This document shows, one piece after another, positions 36,401 through 46,800 of a stretch of DNA of 64,000 nt (the first letter of the stretch is position 1; each line of letters begins with the position of its first letter). A model generated the notes under the pieces. It searched no databases. It was not told the origin of the DNA and was given only the letters and a program-made list of their open reading frames with translations. Origin of the DNA: a virus; the IMG/VR virus record IMGVR_UViG_3300025141_014484, positions 1 to 64,000 of that record; one strand, 5' to 3'. A program made the position numbers and the translations under genes.

Positions 36401-36950
36401 AAATGGCGCCATCTCGGCTGCCACTCCACTCGCGAATATAGGCACCTCTATGGCTAATAAGATGCTTAAAGAAACCCCTTACTATATTTTGAAGGGCATC
36501 GTGGAAATTTGCGAGCCTCATGTTATTATTAGTAAAAAGATAAAAGAAGTGTCGGCGTTTGTATTCGACCAGATGGCCAAAGGCCTCGACATGGCCCAGA
36601 TGGGCGCCACCGCGGGCACCGCCATGGCCGCCCTAGGTGCAGGTCAAATTCGAGAGGACTGCGGCGACGAGATAACAGACGATGGGGAGACCATAACACC
36701 AGTTGATTTACCAGATATGGATCAAATCATTCGACTCATAAATACAGGGATAAACGAAAAGTATCCAGCTCTCCTTCCACCAGAGTTCAAACCAAGTGTA
36801 GCCAGAACTGGTATAGACCTCGAAGGCACCCTCCCCTACTCATTTATTGTTCCTCCACTGACTCCTTTTGGAATTTTATACTTAATTCTTAAATTAGCCG
36901 ATTTTGGTACTACGCCGCTAGAAGTAGAAGCCTGTGTTGATAATGATTAA
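30486..36950 (+). CDS. Giant virion structural protein, 2154 residues
   Basis: Start taken at ATG 30486; the longer frame from 30450 would lie inside the previous gene. Residues about 300-370 are a charged coiled coil (NERIQKDHNNILRAFDEAQ, DKRLSKIVAKMEEITGEV). Next comes a Pro-rich segment (FPPLPEIKFPPI) and helices with Cys residues. A very acidic stretch (DDDDDTTAD, VDDDDPDLLDLPD) lies near 1720-1770. The C terminus has a hydrophobic Ala/Gly-rich region. No domain is recognised. The place between the hub and gp25-like genes suggests a hub, tape-measure or baseplate scaffold part. A perfect hairpin lies within it at 35311. Confidence 0.7.
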   Translation: MPLENLRNWYNRRVEKPYEHTHDMGDVFHINLETTPATLSTAQQSAVDEQLKTQGANLILNYYGKVSLAESGTLQLSDVSIDERYVPKRAYSSPIVQVTISKQLVEDEEDILLGDNLSGEEVLINTKAIKPFLTHITTSFKIYQQQLKFFNGSIQPHINFLDLLDKVKTFFENLENYVSFNGYKLSEYKSIRIAFTSAYKVSGIILVAPDLSLTPLAKGNDYYFSTLKQGGNSFVNEIVSNFDSIFLNRKSQINWTQFLGNFMPNSQIDVNYYGKPRTETLADEMRKQDEDSDFGPAGISPAQKKANERIQKDHNNILRAFDEAQKSLEKSSETLDKRLSKIVAKMEEITGEVDRVLLIMEKYNITTLIEAALECMLYKSGFDGAMPDFMPGVSPFDPNPPKFSIKFPPLPEIKFPPIININKELQIQIEEGLKRAALSAVMSVIQTIAELIKELCLKEIEETGTAPIPDIIEQFLNDGVPTETMYDCFADFGFLGTPSDPVYETPAGSSTYQTLFIFLEAVSPLITPRELCDLFNGTASDDVLQVISNLIDVDYPDMRMHFPDNEAVEQFFICLGSLMGPQYCEEVYNNLSPEIPDIDPCTIEDLQPFQDIVDLLENIELYATPDMSCGAGIVPALAEIESYNSAVTRLIDSLTAPVQQAFVNDLGNYKAIITQPDPLSAKDQKRVRDYQEQLGNSQSMQDGDTAASPAGKAFLKGLIPDTLQNEFGSMMQIGQTLSNLADNTATTNLNNILNSRTFRVAPETKEFYENIEDNFLTSRLFDDDYAAIANDPQNAAKYYSFLTSIILKADNAFTDYGRTISYIMMGRPFDDIIKIYDMPLPSSVPQPSEDLDYDFAGLETGIQPAYLRSEEAKDFRDVVTNFATAVTGNDKTPLTADFITKLYPFAYFSLINSFAYQIATSELFDTEKMNSLSLFPKLCQDGSISNADLLDIEKIKQESLQEFVDNSCVDREFELGPVRDAAILALVNVYLQTAIADLMLKNIFIVEKFGVSYLGNNTNIVNELLRQMTNEFLVYYGGSSLSYGESYSFPGIVKKAAAVTVKKIIDRDPAGFRYPITGDLTNQNQIDLIEANTNFASVDITSVTLQDIAVRYLFEKRLMETQEIVKEFFKVKGSNTIENYLLEGIPYGNIPDFENLNLPTGWSTVSDSLDSVADKSTNRRYITKNNNPTGRWSFEAFFTAFDYLRGGEEFFQKWAEDITTLHQAVDKSSLAKEIDSYMKYGAFLAEKYIEVDYSRDRLQDLIDEANASPITAFAPILEAVKDFFDDQTPLSSTSTTGQAEGNTSMDVGVSFASPDGPAATTSPQSTGSSKRYILSFDAFSNAIEIIMELLTVAESMKNGGSFPVPFALRGRDAQWWSKYYWPAGDGNSSNPCNALGTHDVPPGFDTARGLFIQFSSEDEDWGIGDNGSDPRKLSDYALIRNWVKDVQGSNRPPYLSDVPVANKSRFSCEDIPSRTFETPIREIRHVDKFGEFDFDSPTSEWGGEFTKLKVRALKGMISKGLLEDPDAMVDRLTDAHGNVAPHTFNEINAWGHGSGENEWAYEELLVYSLKKPTMTMEHGGAHKGGSTYAGYGRVVFESKSFYVLVRAETPFWAQKGAGFSVTTEHHLEEIVNFYVYLVLKKKSLLSETNSNIALAKGYNAYSPFMDFENAVVANESEDYRENFNLMKAIFNQFPTEADLMDGLSELIMGESLTENTSTSFGRFAADDDDDTTADTSVGYAGPGSETAVDDDDPDLLDLPDVPENSYLKDFMKSIFPGVRMMTRLAYMTPASPTAHFHTYDASEDSAAAPISNFMLTYEENVKRYKSFFIYGGGGAGAGAAFAHIATDKKASVNLTDILFEQNEFQKFINSGGGSNSFPHFIDDLFKKKKLTLARAMASQTEDIFGPGKMVDLDRILQYLYITGELKTYYSLFIGQDKDIFVDTKQTIILALQAAFGEESSDCAPGDLDNALLNGAISAATPLANIGTSMANKMLKETPYYILKGIVEICEPHVIISKKIKEVSAFVFDQMAKGLDMAQMGATAGTAMAALGAGQIREDCGDEITDDGETITPVDLPDMDQIIRLINTGINEKYPALLPPEFKPSVARTGIDLEGTLPYSFIVPPLTPFGILYLILKLADFGTTPLEVEACVDND

Positions 36951-36968
36951 TAAAGATAATTATTTCTT

Positions 36969-36982
36969 ACTATTTATAGTGA
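36969..36982 (+). promoter_or_regulatory. Candidate late promoter before the gp25-like gene
   Basis: The 14-base stretch ACTATTTATAGTGA lies in the 46-base space before the gp25-like gene, with the ATG 14 bases after it and GAGG overlapping its end. The same string, with one A for G, occurs at 58327-58340 ahead of another tail gene. TATTTATA is the reverse complement of the T4 late box TATAAATA, so the direction is uncertain; a gp55-like sigma may read either form. Inferred from repeat and position. Confidence 0.45.
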
Positions 36983-36996
36983 GGTAATAACTTATC

Positions 36997-37398
36997 ATGA
37001 TTGGATACTCACCAAAATTTCCTTTACAACTTGATAATTATGTAGGGGCTTATAGTTTAAACACTACTCTTTTAGCGGTAGCAAAGCAGAATTTTATGAA
37101 CGTATTGTTGACATCCCCCGGCGAAAGGTTGATGGATCAAGATTTTGGTGTTGGACTGCGTCAGTATTTATTTGAACCAAATACACCAAGCCTACATGCT
37201 TCTATCGCAACCAACATACAGAAACAAGTAGGCAAGTATACTCCGTATATTCAGTTAGGTACTATCCTATTTAATCAAAGTAAGTTACTTAATGGTTTCG
37301 AAGACCAAATTTTAGAGGTATCGCTCACTTTTTCTGTTCCTTCTACCGGAGCAGAGAGTGAAACAGTAATAATTGGCGAAGGCGCCTCTGCTTTATAG
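36997..37398 (+). CDS. Baseplate wedge protein, gp25/GPW family
   Basis: A 133-residue protein of the gp25-like (phage W/lysozyme-like) family. NTTLLAVAKQNFMNVLLTSPGERLMDQDFGVGLRQYLFEPN includes the hallmarks: the N-terminal helix, the SPGER loop and GVGLRxYLFE. The end has SLTFSVPS. The protein joins the sheath-initiating wedge of the baseplate with gp6-like and gp53-like partners. It is followed after 12 bases by the gp6-like gene, the usual order in T4-like phages. It begins after a possible late promoter. Confidence 0.93.
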   Translation: MIGYSPKFPLQLDNYVGAYSLNTTLLAVAKQNFMNVLLTSPGERLMDQDFGVGLRQYLFEPNTPSLHASIATNIQKQVGKYTPYIQLGTILFNQSKLLNGFEDQILEVSLTFSVPSTGAESETVIIGEGASAL

Positions 37399-37410
37399 GA
37401 ACACATCAAT

Positions 37411-39228
37411 ATGGCTGACGACAGAGCAAATAATAGTACAAAGACACAAAAGATAGTAAACTACTCTTCACGGGACTTCAATTCTATCAGAAATGGTCTT
37501 GTAGAATATGTAAAACGATATTACCCTGATTCATTTAAAGATTTTGCGACCGCTGGGTTCGGATCGTTGGTGCTTGATAGTGTTTCTTATGTAGGCGATG
37601 TATTATCGTTCTACATGGATTATCAGCTAAACGAGACCTTTTTAGACACCGCAAGTGAATATGATAATGTGGTCAAGATCGCGCGACAACTCGGTTATAA
37701 GTATGCTGATAAATTCTCATCAGTTGGAGCAGCCCAGTTCTTTATTGCAATTCCAGCCGGCGCAGGAGGTGCACCCGACGAAGACTATATGCCGATCCTT
37801 CAAGCTAATTCAACTTTTACCACCTTAGCTGGCCAGAATTTTACTTTAGTCGAAGACGTTAACTTTGCCACCACAACAAATCAGATTATTGTTAACAAAA
37901 TAAACGAAACCACTGGAATGGCATCAGAGTATGCTGTAAAGGCTACAGGAAAAGTTATTTCTGGTAGGGTGGAACGTCAGGAGATCTTGATCGGCCCGTT
38001 TGAAAGGTTTAGAAAAGTTCAATTGGCAGATCCAGATCCTATAGAAATTCTGAGTGTTAGAGATTCCGCCGGCCATAGATATTATCAAGTAGATCATCTG
38101 GCACAGGAAATTGTTTTCAAAGCAATTAGGAATAATAATTCGGATAAAAAAACTGTCCCCTCGATTTTGAAGGCTATTCCGGTAACCCGTAGGTTCGTAT
38201 TGGAACGAGATAGAACTACAGCGTATCTACAATTTGGATATGGTTCGGAGACAGAACTTACTAATGAATCAGTAGTGGATCCGAGTAAAATCACCCTGCA
38301 ATTGCACGGCCGTGATTATGTAACACAGCAAGAGTTCGACCCCACCAATTTAACTGAGACTGATAAGTTTGGTGTGGGCCCATCAAGCACCCGACTGACC
38401 GTAATTTATCGTGTGAATGATTCCACAGATGTTAATGTGGCAACAAGCACTCTTACTCAAGTCGGCCTCCCTTTATTAAAGTTTCCCAACAGGCAAAGCT
38501 TAAATGCAACGACGCGTCGCGTAACCGCGGCCTCCCTCGAAGTAACAAATGAGGACCCTATAGTGGGAGATATATCTGCGCCGACCACCGCTGAATTAAA
38601 ACAAAGAGTCTTTTCACATTACGCTGCCCAGAATCGGGCGGTTACAATTGAAGATTATAAAGCAATATCATATGCTATGCCACCTAGTTTCGGGGCCATA
38701 TCAAAGTGTAGTTTCGAAAGAGATTTCGACTCGTTTAAAAGAAATTTAAATATGTATGTGATGTCAACCGACGCGTCAGGGTTTTTAGTAGCTTCTTCAA
38801 AAACTATCAAGGAAAACTTAAAAACGTGGCTAACGCAATATAAAATGATTAACGATACAATTGATATTCGAGATGCCAAGGTAGTAAATTTTGGTATTAA
38901 TTTTTCAATTGTAGCGGATTACGAGGAAAACAAGTTTAACGTTGTGAACTTGGCAACCCAAAGATTGCAAAACTATTTTCAAAGACAAAAATATGATATA
39001 TCGGAGCCACTCTACATAGTGGATATCTATAAAGAGTTAAATCGCGTCCCGGGCGTCGTCGATACCGTAGATGTTCAGATATTGCACAAACAAGGCGGCC
39101 GCTATTCTCAGGCTGATTTTGATTTTGACACTGCTTTGTCGGTTGATGGTCGTTACCTTGGCGGTGAGATTGATACAATTTTTGAAATCAAGTATCCCTT
39201 TACAGACGTTCAGGGAAGCGTTACCTAA
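37411..39228 (+). CDS. Baseplate wedge protein, gp6/J-like
   Basis: A 605-residue baseplate J-like protein. The N terminus VNYSSRDFNSIRNGLVEYV, ATAGFGSLVLDSVSYVGDVLSFYMDYQLNETFLDTA and RQLGYKY are typical of T4 gp6 wedge proteins. The C-terminal half has TIEDYKAISYAMP and LYIVDIYKELNRVPGVVDTVDVQI, the gp6 core. It forms the ring of wedges around the hub that triggers sheath contraction. It lies in T4-like order after gp25-like. Its stop overlaps the next ATG (TAATG). Confidence 0.93.
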   Translation: MADDRANNSTKTQKIVNYSSRDFNSIRNGLVEYVKRYYPDSFKDFATAGFGSLVLDSVSYVGDVLSFYMDYQLNETFLDTASEYDNVVKIARQLGYKYADKFSSVGAAQFFIAIPAGAGGAPDEDYMPILQANSTFTTLAGQNFTLVEDVNFATTTNQIIVNKINETTGMASEYAVKATGKVISGRVERQEILIGPFERFRKVQLADPDPIEILSVRDSAGHRYYQVDHLAQEIVFKAIRNNNSDKKTVPSILKAIPVTRRFVLERDRTTAYLQFGYGSETELTNESVVDPSKITLQLHGRDYVTQQEFDPTNLTETDKFGVGPSSTRLTVIYRVNDSTDVNVATSTLTQVGLPLLKFPNRQSLNATTRRVTAASLEVTNEDPIVGDISAPTTAELKQRVFSHYAAQNRAVTIEDYKAISYAMPPSFGAISKCSFERDFDSFKRNLNMYVMSTDASGFLVASSKTIKENLKTWLTQYKMINDTIDIRDAKVVNFGINFSIVADYEENKFNVVNLATQRLQNYFQRQKYDISEPLYIVDIYKELNRVPGVVDTVDVQILHKQGGRYSQADFDFDTALSVDGRYLGGEIDTIFEIKYPFTDVQGSVT

Positions 39229-40796
39229 TGGCTATTCTAAGATATTCTGCTAGCGCAGACACCACCATAACAAATGCATTCAAAGCTGACCTGACCAATA
39301 GAGGTACTGGCTCGAATATGGGCTATGCTGATTCCTTAGAAATATTTTCTATATACGCTCAAACTTCTGGCTCAAGCACCGGCCGCTCGGCCGAATTGTC
39401 TAGGACCCTTGTTCAGTTCCCTGTTTCTAGGGTTATTTCTGATCGCGCCGCAGGCACCATACCTGCCTCCGGAAGTGTATCTTTCTATCTGAGAATGTTT
39501 AATGCAGAACACCCATTTACACTTCCTCAAGACTTTACTCTAACCGTTGCACCCGTCTCACAATCCTGGGTAGAAGGAAGCGGCCTTGATATGGATGAGT
39601 ATAAAGACCTGGGCTCCGCAAACTGGATGCAGGCAAGAGTATCGGCATCCACAGATGGTGGCGCCTGGAGCAAAGTAGGAGGCGATTATTTAACAGCTTC
39701 TAATCAACAGGTGTATTTCCAGCGGGGGTTTGAAGATTTAGAAGTTGATGTGTCAGATACTGTCGAGCTTTGGATTGCTGGAGTCGACCCTGCCTTCGCT
39801 ACCAACTATGGCTTCGGGGTTCACTTAACAGCAAGCCAGGAAGCCTATCACTCTAGTTCTACTGGGCTCGATGGTCCCGCAACCGGAGTTATTCAAAATA
39901 CGTCTGGTTCGACAGATTCCTACTATACAAAGAAATTCTTTGCTAGGTCTTCACAATACTTTTTTAAACGGCCGGCCCTAGAGGCCCGATGGGACTCTCG
40001 GGTTGAGGATGATAGAGAAAATTTCTTCTATTCTAGTTCTATAGCCCCCGCTGCAGATAATTTGAATACACTTTATTTGTATAACTATATTCGTGGCCAG
40101 CTTGTGAACATACCTGGCCTTTCGGGGGATAATTTGTCGGTATCGTTTTATTCCTCTTCTGCGGCTGCCGCCCCGGATGGGCCAAAGATTGTGCTCGCCG
40201 GAGGCGGTGATATTGTAGCAGATCTCGATTTGAACGCGACGGCAAGTTTGGTTAGCGGCAAGACGGGTATTTATTCTTGTGATTTGGCGATAACAGCCGC
40301 CGCCGGGACTGATATGCTCGAAGCAATACATGATGTTTGGCACTCAGGCGGCGTTGAATATTTCACTGGGTCTTTCTATCCGGAGAAGTTTCCTGTTTAT
40401 GATGTAGCTCCAACATTCACCAGGGTGACTAGTTGCAGAAATCTTAAGAAATCGTATTCTCCACTAGATAAGGCGCGCTTTAGATTTTTTGTGCGTTCTA
40501 GAGACTGGAGTCCTACAATATACACGGTCGCAACGGCTAATAATCCAACGGATATAATAACTAGCGCGTCATATAGTATAGTGAGAGTAACAGATAATTA
40601 TCAGGCCGTAGCTTATGGCACTGGTTCCGATCTTAGCACCTATATGTCTTATGACAAAGATGGAAGTTATTTTGATTTAGACATGTCGCTACTTGAGCCG
40701 GATTATATGTATGAAATTAAATTATCTTATTATAATGATAGTATAGGAGATTGGCAGGAGCAACCACAAACGTTTAAATTTAGGGTTGAAGAATAA
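39228..40796 (+). CDS. Virion structural protein with DNRLRE-like N terminus
   Basis: A 522-residue beta-rich protein. The N terminus (ILRYSASADTTITNAF, then LEIFSIYAQ) and VQFPVSRVI, SFYLRMFNAEH and LTVAPVSQSWVEGSG resemble the DNRLRE/CBM-like domain found in secreted and tail proteins. It is rich in Ser, Thr, Tyr and Gly. No catalytic motif. It probably lies on the baseplate wedge or a fibre and may bind a surface sugar. The C-terminal half has another beta domain (DNYQAVAYGTGSDLSTYM). It overlaps gp6-like by one base. Confidence 0.7.
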   Translation: MAILRYSASADTTITNAFKADLTNRGTGSNMGYADSLEIFSIYAQTSGSSTGRSAELSRTLVQFPVSRVISDRAAGTIPASGSVSFYLRMFNAEHPFTLPQDFTLTVAPVSQSWVEGSGLDMDEYKDLGSANWMQARVSASTDGGAWSKVGGDYLTASNQQVYFQRGFEDLEVDVSDTVELWIAGVDPAFATNYGFGVHLTASQEAYHSSSTGLDGPATGVIQNTSGSTDSYYTKKFFARSSQYFFKRPALEARWDSRVEDDRENFFYSSSIAPAADNLNTLYLYNYIRGQLVNIPGLSGDNLSVSFYSSSAAAAPDGPKIVLAGGGDIVADLDLNATASLVSGKTGIYSCDLAITAAAGTDMLEAIHDVWHSGGVEYFTGSFYPEKFPVYDVAPTFTRVTSCRNLKKSYSPLDKARFRFFVRSRDWSPTIYTVATANNPTDIITSASYSIVRVTDNYQAVAYGTGSDLSTYMSYDKDGSYFDLDMSLLEPDYMYEIKLSYYNDSIGDWQEQPQTFKFRVEE

Positions 40797-40803
40797 TTAA
40801 AAC

Positions 40804-43800
40804 ATGAGCCTCGCAGGACTTTTTAAAAACATCGCTGTAACAAAAATAGTCGATGATAAAACAGCAGAGGAAATAGGCCGGATTGTCGAATCGTCCGACT
40901 ATCATAAAGCTGACATAATCGACGAGAAGCGGTATGTTCCGCTTATTGATTTTTCTGAACCTAAAAACTTTGCTAAGTATGGTTCCGCGGAAAAATACTA
41001 TGAAGACTCCTTTACCTATGTTTCCTCCCTTTATCCTTATGATGGTTCGTTGGCTGAAAAGCTGCAGTGGAAGAACAGCGGCTCTTATCTAGACATTTAT
41101 ATATTTGATAGGGAATACCCCCGAACCAATGGTTATATAAATCTTTCGTATGATACCTGGGGGACACCCGCCTATGTACCAACTCTTGCAGCCTATGATG
41201 GGTATGGAATCCCCAATGCTAGCACAGATTATGAATATATTTCGGTTGACGGTGGCCCTGGTTTGGGAGGTGGGCCCCAGGCACAATCAGCCAACATTTA
41301 TGATCCTGCTAATAATCGCGAATCTAATCTAGAGTTCGACTTAACAAAGGGTGTCACTGTCGAATGCTGGTTAAAGAAGTCTGCGTTTAATACATCTAAT
41401 ACCGAAAAAGAAGTTTTAATTGATTTATGGAACAATGAGCTTAGTAGTTCTAATAGCTACGGGCGCTTTAGATTAGAGTTGACTGGCACCACAGCTTCCC
41501 CGGCATGGACGGCAACAGTTTTGTCCGGCTCGGACCCCACAGTTAATGGATTTCAGTGGCAAACGTTTGGTACAGGAAGTAGTTCAGATATTGCTGACGA
41601 TCTGTGGCACCATTATGCATTTAGTTTCTTGTCGGCTTCCGCCGGCGTAACAGCCAAATATTATATCGATGGCAGCCTGCAAACCACGGAAAATCTAGGA
41701 ACGGTAGGGATAAATAAGATCACCGGCTCGATGCAGGCGTATATTGGAGCTCTGATAACGAAACCATCTGGATCCACCGCGCCATCGTCAGCGATAGCGA
41801 AATCCGGCAAAATGTCAGCATCTCTAGACGAGTTCAGATATTGGAAGACACAACGCAGCTCTGAGAAAATAGGGAAATACTGGTTTACACAAGTAGGTGG
41901 CGGCACTAACACTGATTTAGCCAACACCGATCTAGGTGTTTATTATAAATTCAACGAAGGCATTACAACGACCGCTTCTGTTGATAGTGTGGTGTTGGAT
42001 TATTCTGGTCGTGTTTCTAATGGTACGTGGACTGGATACTCCTCCGGGGCGCGAAATACGGGTTCGGCCATAGTAGAGGCTAGCGCGTCTGCGACCGAGT
42101 TTAAAGATCCCATAATATATGAAGCTCACCCCGACGTACAATCAAAACTCGCCACTCTTAAACTAACGGGGTCGGTACATGATAACGACAACTCTTCGCT
42201 GCTATTTTCCTATTTTCCTTCCTGGATGCAATCGAGAGATGTTGAGGACGGCTCAGAACTTAAAAAACTAACTCAGATAATGTCAAGCTATTTTGACACC
42301 CTGTATCTTCAAGTAGAAGATTTTGCAAATATAAAGAATATTAGATATGTAACAGGGTCTGTTCTTAAAGAAAATACGTTAGGATCGCGCCTATTGGCTT
42401 CCAAGGGGCTGCTTGCACCGGAGTTGTTTTTAGACGCTGATATTTTAGAACAACTGGGTGATCGAAGCCTTGAGAGAGAATATAGAGATAGTCTAGCTAA
42501 CATTAAGAATTCAATATATCAAAACATTTATAACAACTTATCAAACATTTATAAGTCCAAAGGAACGAGGCAGTCATTTCGAAACTTATTGAGGTGCTTT
42601 GGGGTTGATGAAAAAATATTTAAACTCAATGTTTATGGCAACAACGTTCAATATGATATAAGAAACAACAGGGAACTGTATAGTTCTAAAAAAAGATATG
42701 TTGATTTTAGCGTTAACGCCAGGTTTGATGCTACTCTTTTTCAGCAGACATCTAGTCTAGATTCCAACACGGTTGGGTTTATAACTGGTTCGTCCCAGCT
42801 GACCGGTGGCTTTGCTACTACCCTGGAAACATATGTGCAATTTCCTCACAAACCGGATCCATTTGAAAAGAAATATTCTGATTATGAGTTTAATTATTTA
42901 ACATCCTCATTGTTCGGTGTTCACACAGTCGACCAGGCCCATCCTGAGCTATTAAGCTGGAATAGTCCAGATAATACCAATTTTCAAGTTTATGCTATTC
43001 GTGATGAAATGAATTCAACAGATGCTTGCTTCATTTTATCGAGCAGCGCCGGCGGCCTCATCCCGACTCTGTCTTCCTCCTATTATGACGATGTTTATTC
43101 AAATACAAATTGGGTTTTTGCTGTTACAGTGAAACCAGAAAAATATCCTCTGGTAAATTATATAACTGGATCCCATGAAGACATCGACAACAATGAGTTT
43201 TATATTGTGGAATTTAAGGGCACTCAAGTTGAAGCCGGCCTAGAAGTCAATTCATTTTTTGTTAGTGCTAGCGTAAACTGTTCGCTTGTACAGGGCGACG
43301 GTCCGGGCTTCGTAACCGGCTCTAAAAGAGCATATGTCGGCGCCCACCGTCAAAATTTCACCGGATCGGTCCTGCACAAGAGTGATGTCAGGGTTGGGTT
43401 CTGTAGGTATTGGCTTGATGATATAGTCCCCTCACAACTTGTTGCTCATGGTATGGATATCCATAATTATGGTACGGAAAATCCATCTCGAAGCCCATAT
43501 CTCTTTCAAAATAATTTAGAATTCAATATTGATTTTGTAGAAGAAGACACGCTAGCTCTTAATTGGGACTTCGAAACCCTGACAGGCTCGAACTCTACGG
43601 GCACCTTTACGACTATAGACTTTTCATCAGGGTCCACGATCATGCAATCAGAGCAGTTTGGGATATTGGGTGATATTCTGGGCGCCCAACATTCTGGATA
43701 TGGTTATGGTTTCCCAGTTAACACCACGAGCTCGATCTCTGTCGATTATGTTTTGGCGTCCGAAATACAAGATTTTGAAAAACTCAACGCGTCTGACATG

Positions 43801-46800
43801 ATCTCGGTTTTAAATACCCAGGATGACATTCAGTTCACCAGAGAGTCTCGGCCAATTAATTACTTATTTGCTATAGAAAAAAGCATGAACCAGACAATTT
43901 CGGAGAATATGATAAAGATGTTCTCGGTTATAAATGATTTCAATAATATTGTTGGGGAGCCTGTAAACAAATACCGAGACAACTACAAACAACTCCGTGT
44001 ATTAAGACAGAAATTTTTTGATAGAGTTGGCAACACGCCGGACCTAGATAAATATGTTGAATATTATAAGTGGTTTGATAGTGCACTTAGCAAGTTAATC
44101 GAGCAGCTTATACCCGCTTCTGCTGAATTTTCTAAAGATGTTCGGACTGTTGTAGAAAGCCATATTCTAGAAAGAAACAAATATCAATTTAGATTCCCCA
44201 CAATGGATCTTAAGGGCGGCGAATATTCCGGAGATGTTAGGTCACCCCTCCCGCTAAGCCCGGGCTGGCAATTTACGCACCATCCTGTTAATGACCAACA
44301 GGACACAAATTCCAATTATTGGAAGACATTGGCCTCCCGAGATAAGGGCCTTCTAAAAACAGACGATAATCTGCTTAATGCTAATAAACAAATAACATTT
44401 GATAACACTGCTGCTAGTACTAGAGCGAGGAAAGAAAAAAATATTTATCGTTTCGTTACGACGAAGTCGAGGGTCATTAAGGCCGGGAACAATTATAGTC
44501 CAAGAAAAGTTCAAAATTATGTTTTCCCGGCAACAGCGCCATGGGGCCCTAATATTCTACACTCTAACGTACCCGAGAACATAATGTTGAGTTTTGCAAG
44601 TGACGTTGAAGATTTTAAAGACACGGTTGACGTTTTGAATCCTTCTGAAAAGAAGAGAATGAAGTTTGGAATAGACCCAACAATTAACAAAAGCGTTAAT
44701 GTATCTGACAAAGCGGATGGCAATACTCTTGCTCCCTTTAGTTTATACAGTTCCTCTACGGCAACGGGATATAACGCGGAAGTTAGCACTTATTATTCCG
44801 CTAGCGTTGAATTAACAAATCTGCATGAAGATATAGTAGGAAACAGCGATACACGACCGCTTCAAGGCCCTTTCACTGAAAAGTTTGTTGGAGGCCGTTT
44901 TTATCGCCACACAGAACTAAATGATGGTAACGACACAAGATTCACACGCGCCGAAGGCTTTAGATTACAGCTGGGCGGCTTGGCTTTAGATGGGTATCCC
45001 GGGGCCCTAGGAATTGTTCCGCCTAACTATCCTTTTCTTGATTCCCCTCCGGGCTCTGCACCCGAAGGTTTCCTTCCGGAATTAAAGACAGCACACCGAC
45101 TTCGAGACGAGAACTCCAAGCGCCCAGTTAATATTAAGAACATATTGATGACAACAGCGTCAGCTGACACACGCCTAAGCGGAACGATACTTCATAGTAA
45201 GATCGGCAACTACAGCAAAAACTATCAAGTTGTTCAAACAGCCGGCCGCACAATCAATGATCCGTTTTTCCAAGACCAGTCATTTGATTTTGCGCTGAAT
45301 CCACAGAGCCCATACCCTCGGCTGCCGACTGTAGATCGTCACCCGGCCCAGAACATCAGAGTTAGAAATACTACGGCCATCTCAATTGATACGACCAGTA
45401 ATACATTTAGGTTTGATGCTGATGCAGTACCGGCGATGAATACAAACAAACAAGAAACGTGGTCTTTTTGGCTTAATTGCACCAACCCGGGATCCGTACA
45501 GTTCTTTATAGTCGGCGACAACTCAGACGATAGGGTCATGGGTCTCACTGCAGCCAATAAATTAATTTTTCAAGCATATTTCACCGGCGACAATGGCCAA
45601 TGGACTACGGACTTGGCTGTCACCACCGGCAACGAATGGATACACGTTGCGGTGGTTTATGATGGCTCTTCGGACGCCAACGACCCACAGATGTTTGTAA
45701 ATGGAGCTGAAGTTGCGCTTGACCCAGTCGCGACCATTAGGCCCACTAACACTCTTAACGATTATACTGGTTGGATTTCTCTGGGGCAGGCAAACCTCAC
45801 TAGATTTACAGGGTATATCTCAGACATTGCTTTCTACAATAAGACGCTTACGAATAAGGAGATAGCCGCTGTTTATGGCAATTCTACGTTAGATTTAAAG
45901 AATTATGGACCACCACGCGTCGAGTCAAACCTCCTGTTATGGTATCGTTGCGGCAACGGCCCGGGCGACAGCACCTCTGCTATTATTGATCAGATGGGTA
46001 ACACAAACTTGGTGGCTGTGAACTCGCCTTCTCTTATTGATATCTCTCCCGGTGACTGCCTGGTTACTGCTAACGACAACAACTTCGCTCTCCCCGATCG
46101 TTCTGGCGCCAACTCGAATAAGACGGTATTCGTTAACAGATTCAGCGCACCGGGCAGCTATGAAGCCCTATCGCGAGGCTACCTCGACCCAGCACACGAA
46201 GAGAAATCAGTTTACAACGTGCTTCCTTACCGCAATCTATCTGTGCTTAATTACGGGACGGAAGCGTCCACCAGCGCAGATCCAACGATTGCAAATGCCA
46301 TAGTTGTCAACGACTCTGTAGTTAGCCGCGCGCGAGGGCTGAGACAAAGACAAACCGTTCATAACGCACAATTTGGTTATGATGGTGTATATACAGACAG
46401 CCCAGCTGCCTATAAGGTTAACAGGAACCGTAAGCTCCGCGTCGAAGACCACTATAACAGCTCTTTTGTTACAGCCTCAGTTTATGATAACTGGTTCAGC
46501 CACCGACCGATCCCGCGGTCTGAACAACAGTATTCATGGATAACGGCCTCAATGGACCCAGAGAAAATTATATATGGATACAGCGAACTTAGCGGCGGCT
46601 ATTTTGTTCAGAGTTTGCCCTTAATCTCCTCATCGTATCTCTTGGATGCCACCACCCCCGGATTGACGGTCGGAGTTGCCGACTTTGTTGGCATGAATAG
46701 GTTTGTTTTTGAGCCTCTTACTGGGTCCACGAATACATTGGGATACCCCGTTTCGGCCCCCCTTTCTAGTTATAGAAATACGTTTAAACTGCAACCCGGG

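Noticed and set aside
39978-40343. 121-codon minus-strand frame, the longest of many minus-strand frames such as 46837-47226 and 54198-54539
   Set aside because: All lie opposite clear + strand structural genes, have no domain pattern and no spacing or ribosome-binding support. No minus-strand gene is supported in the window.
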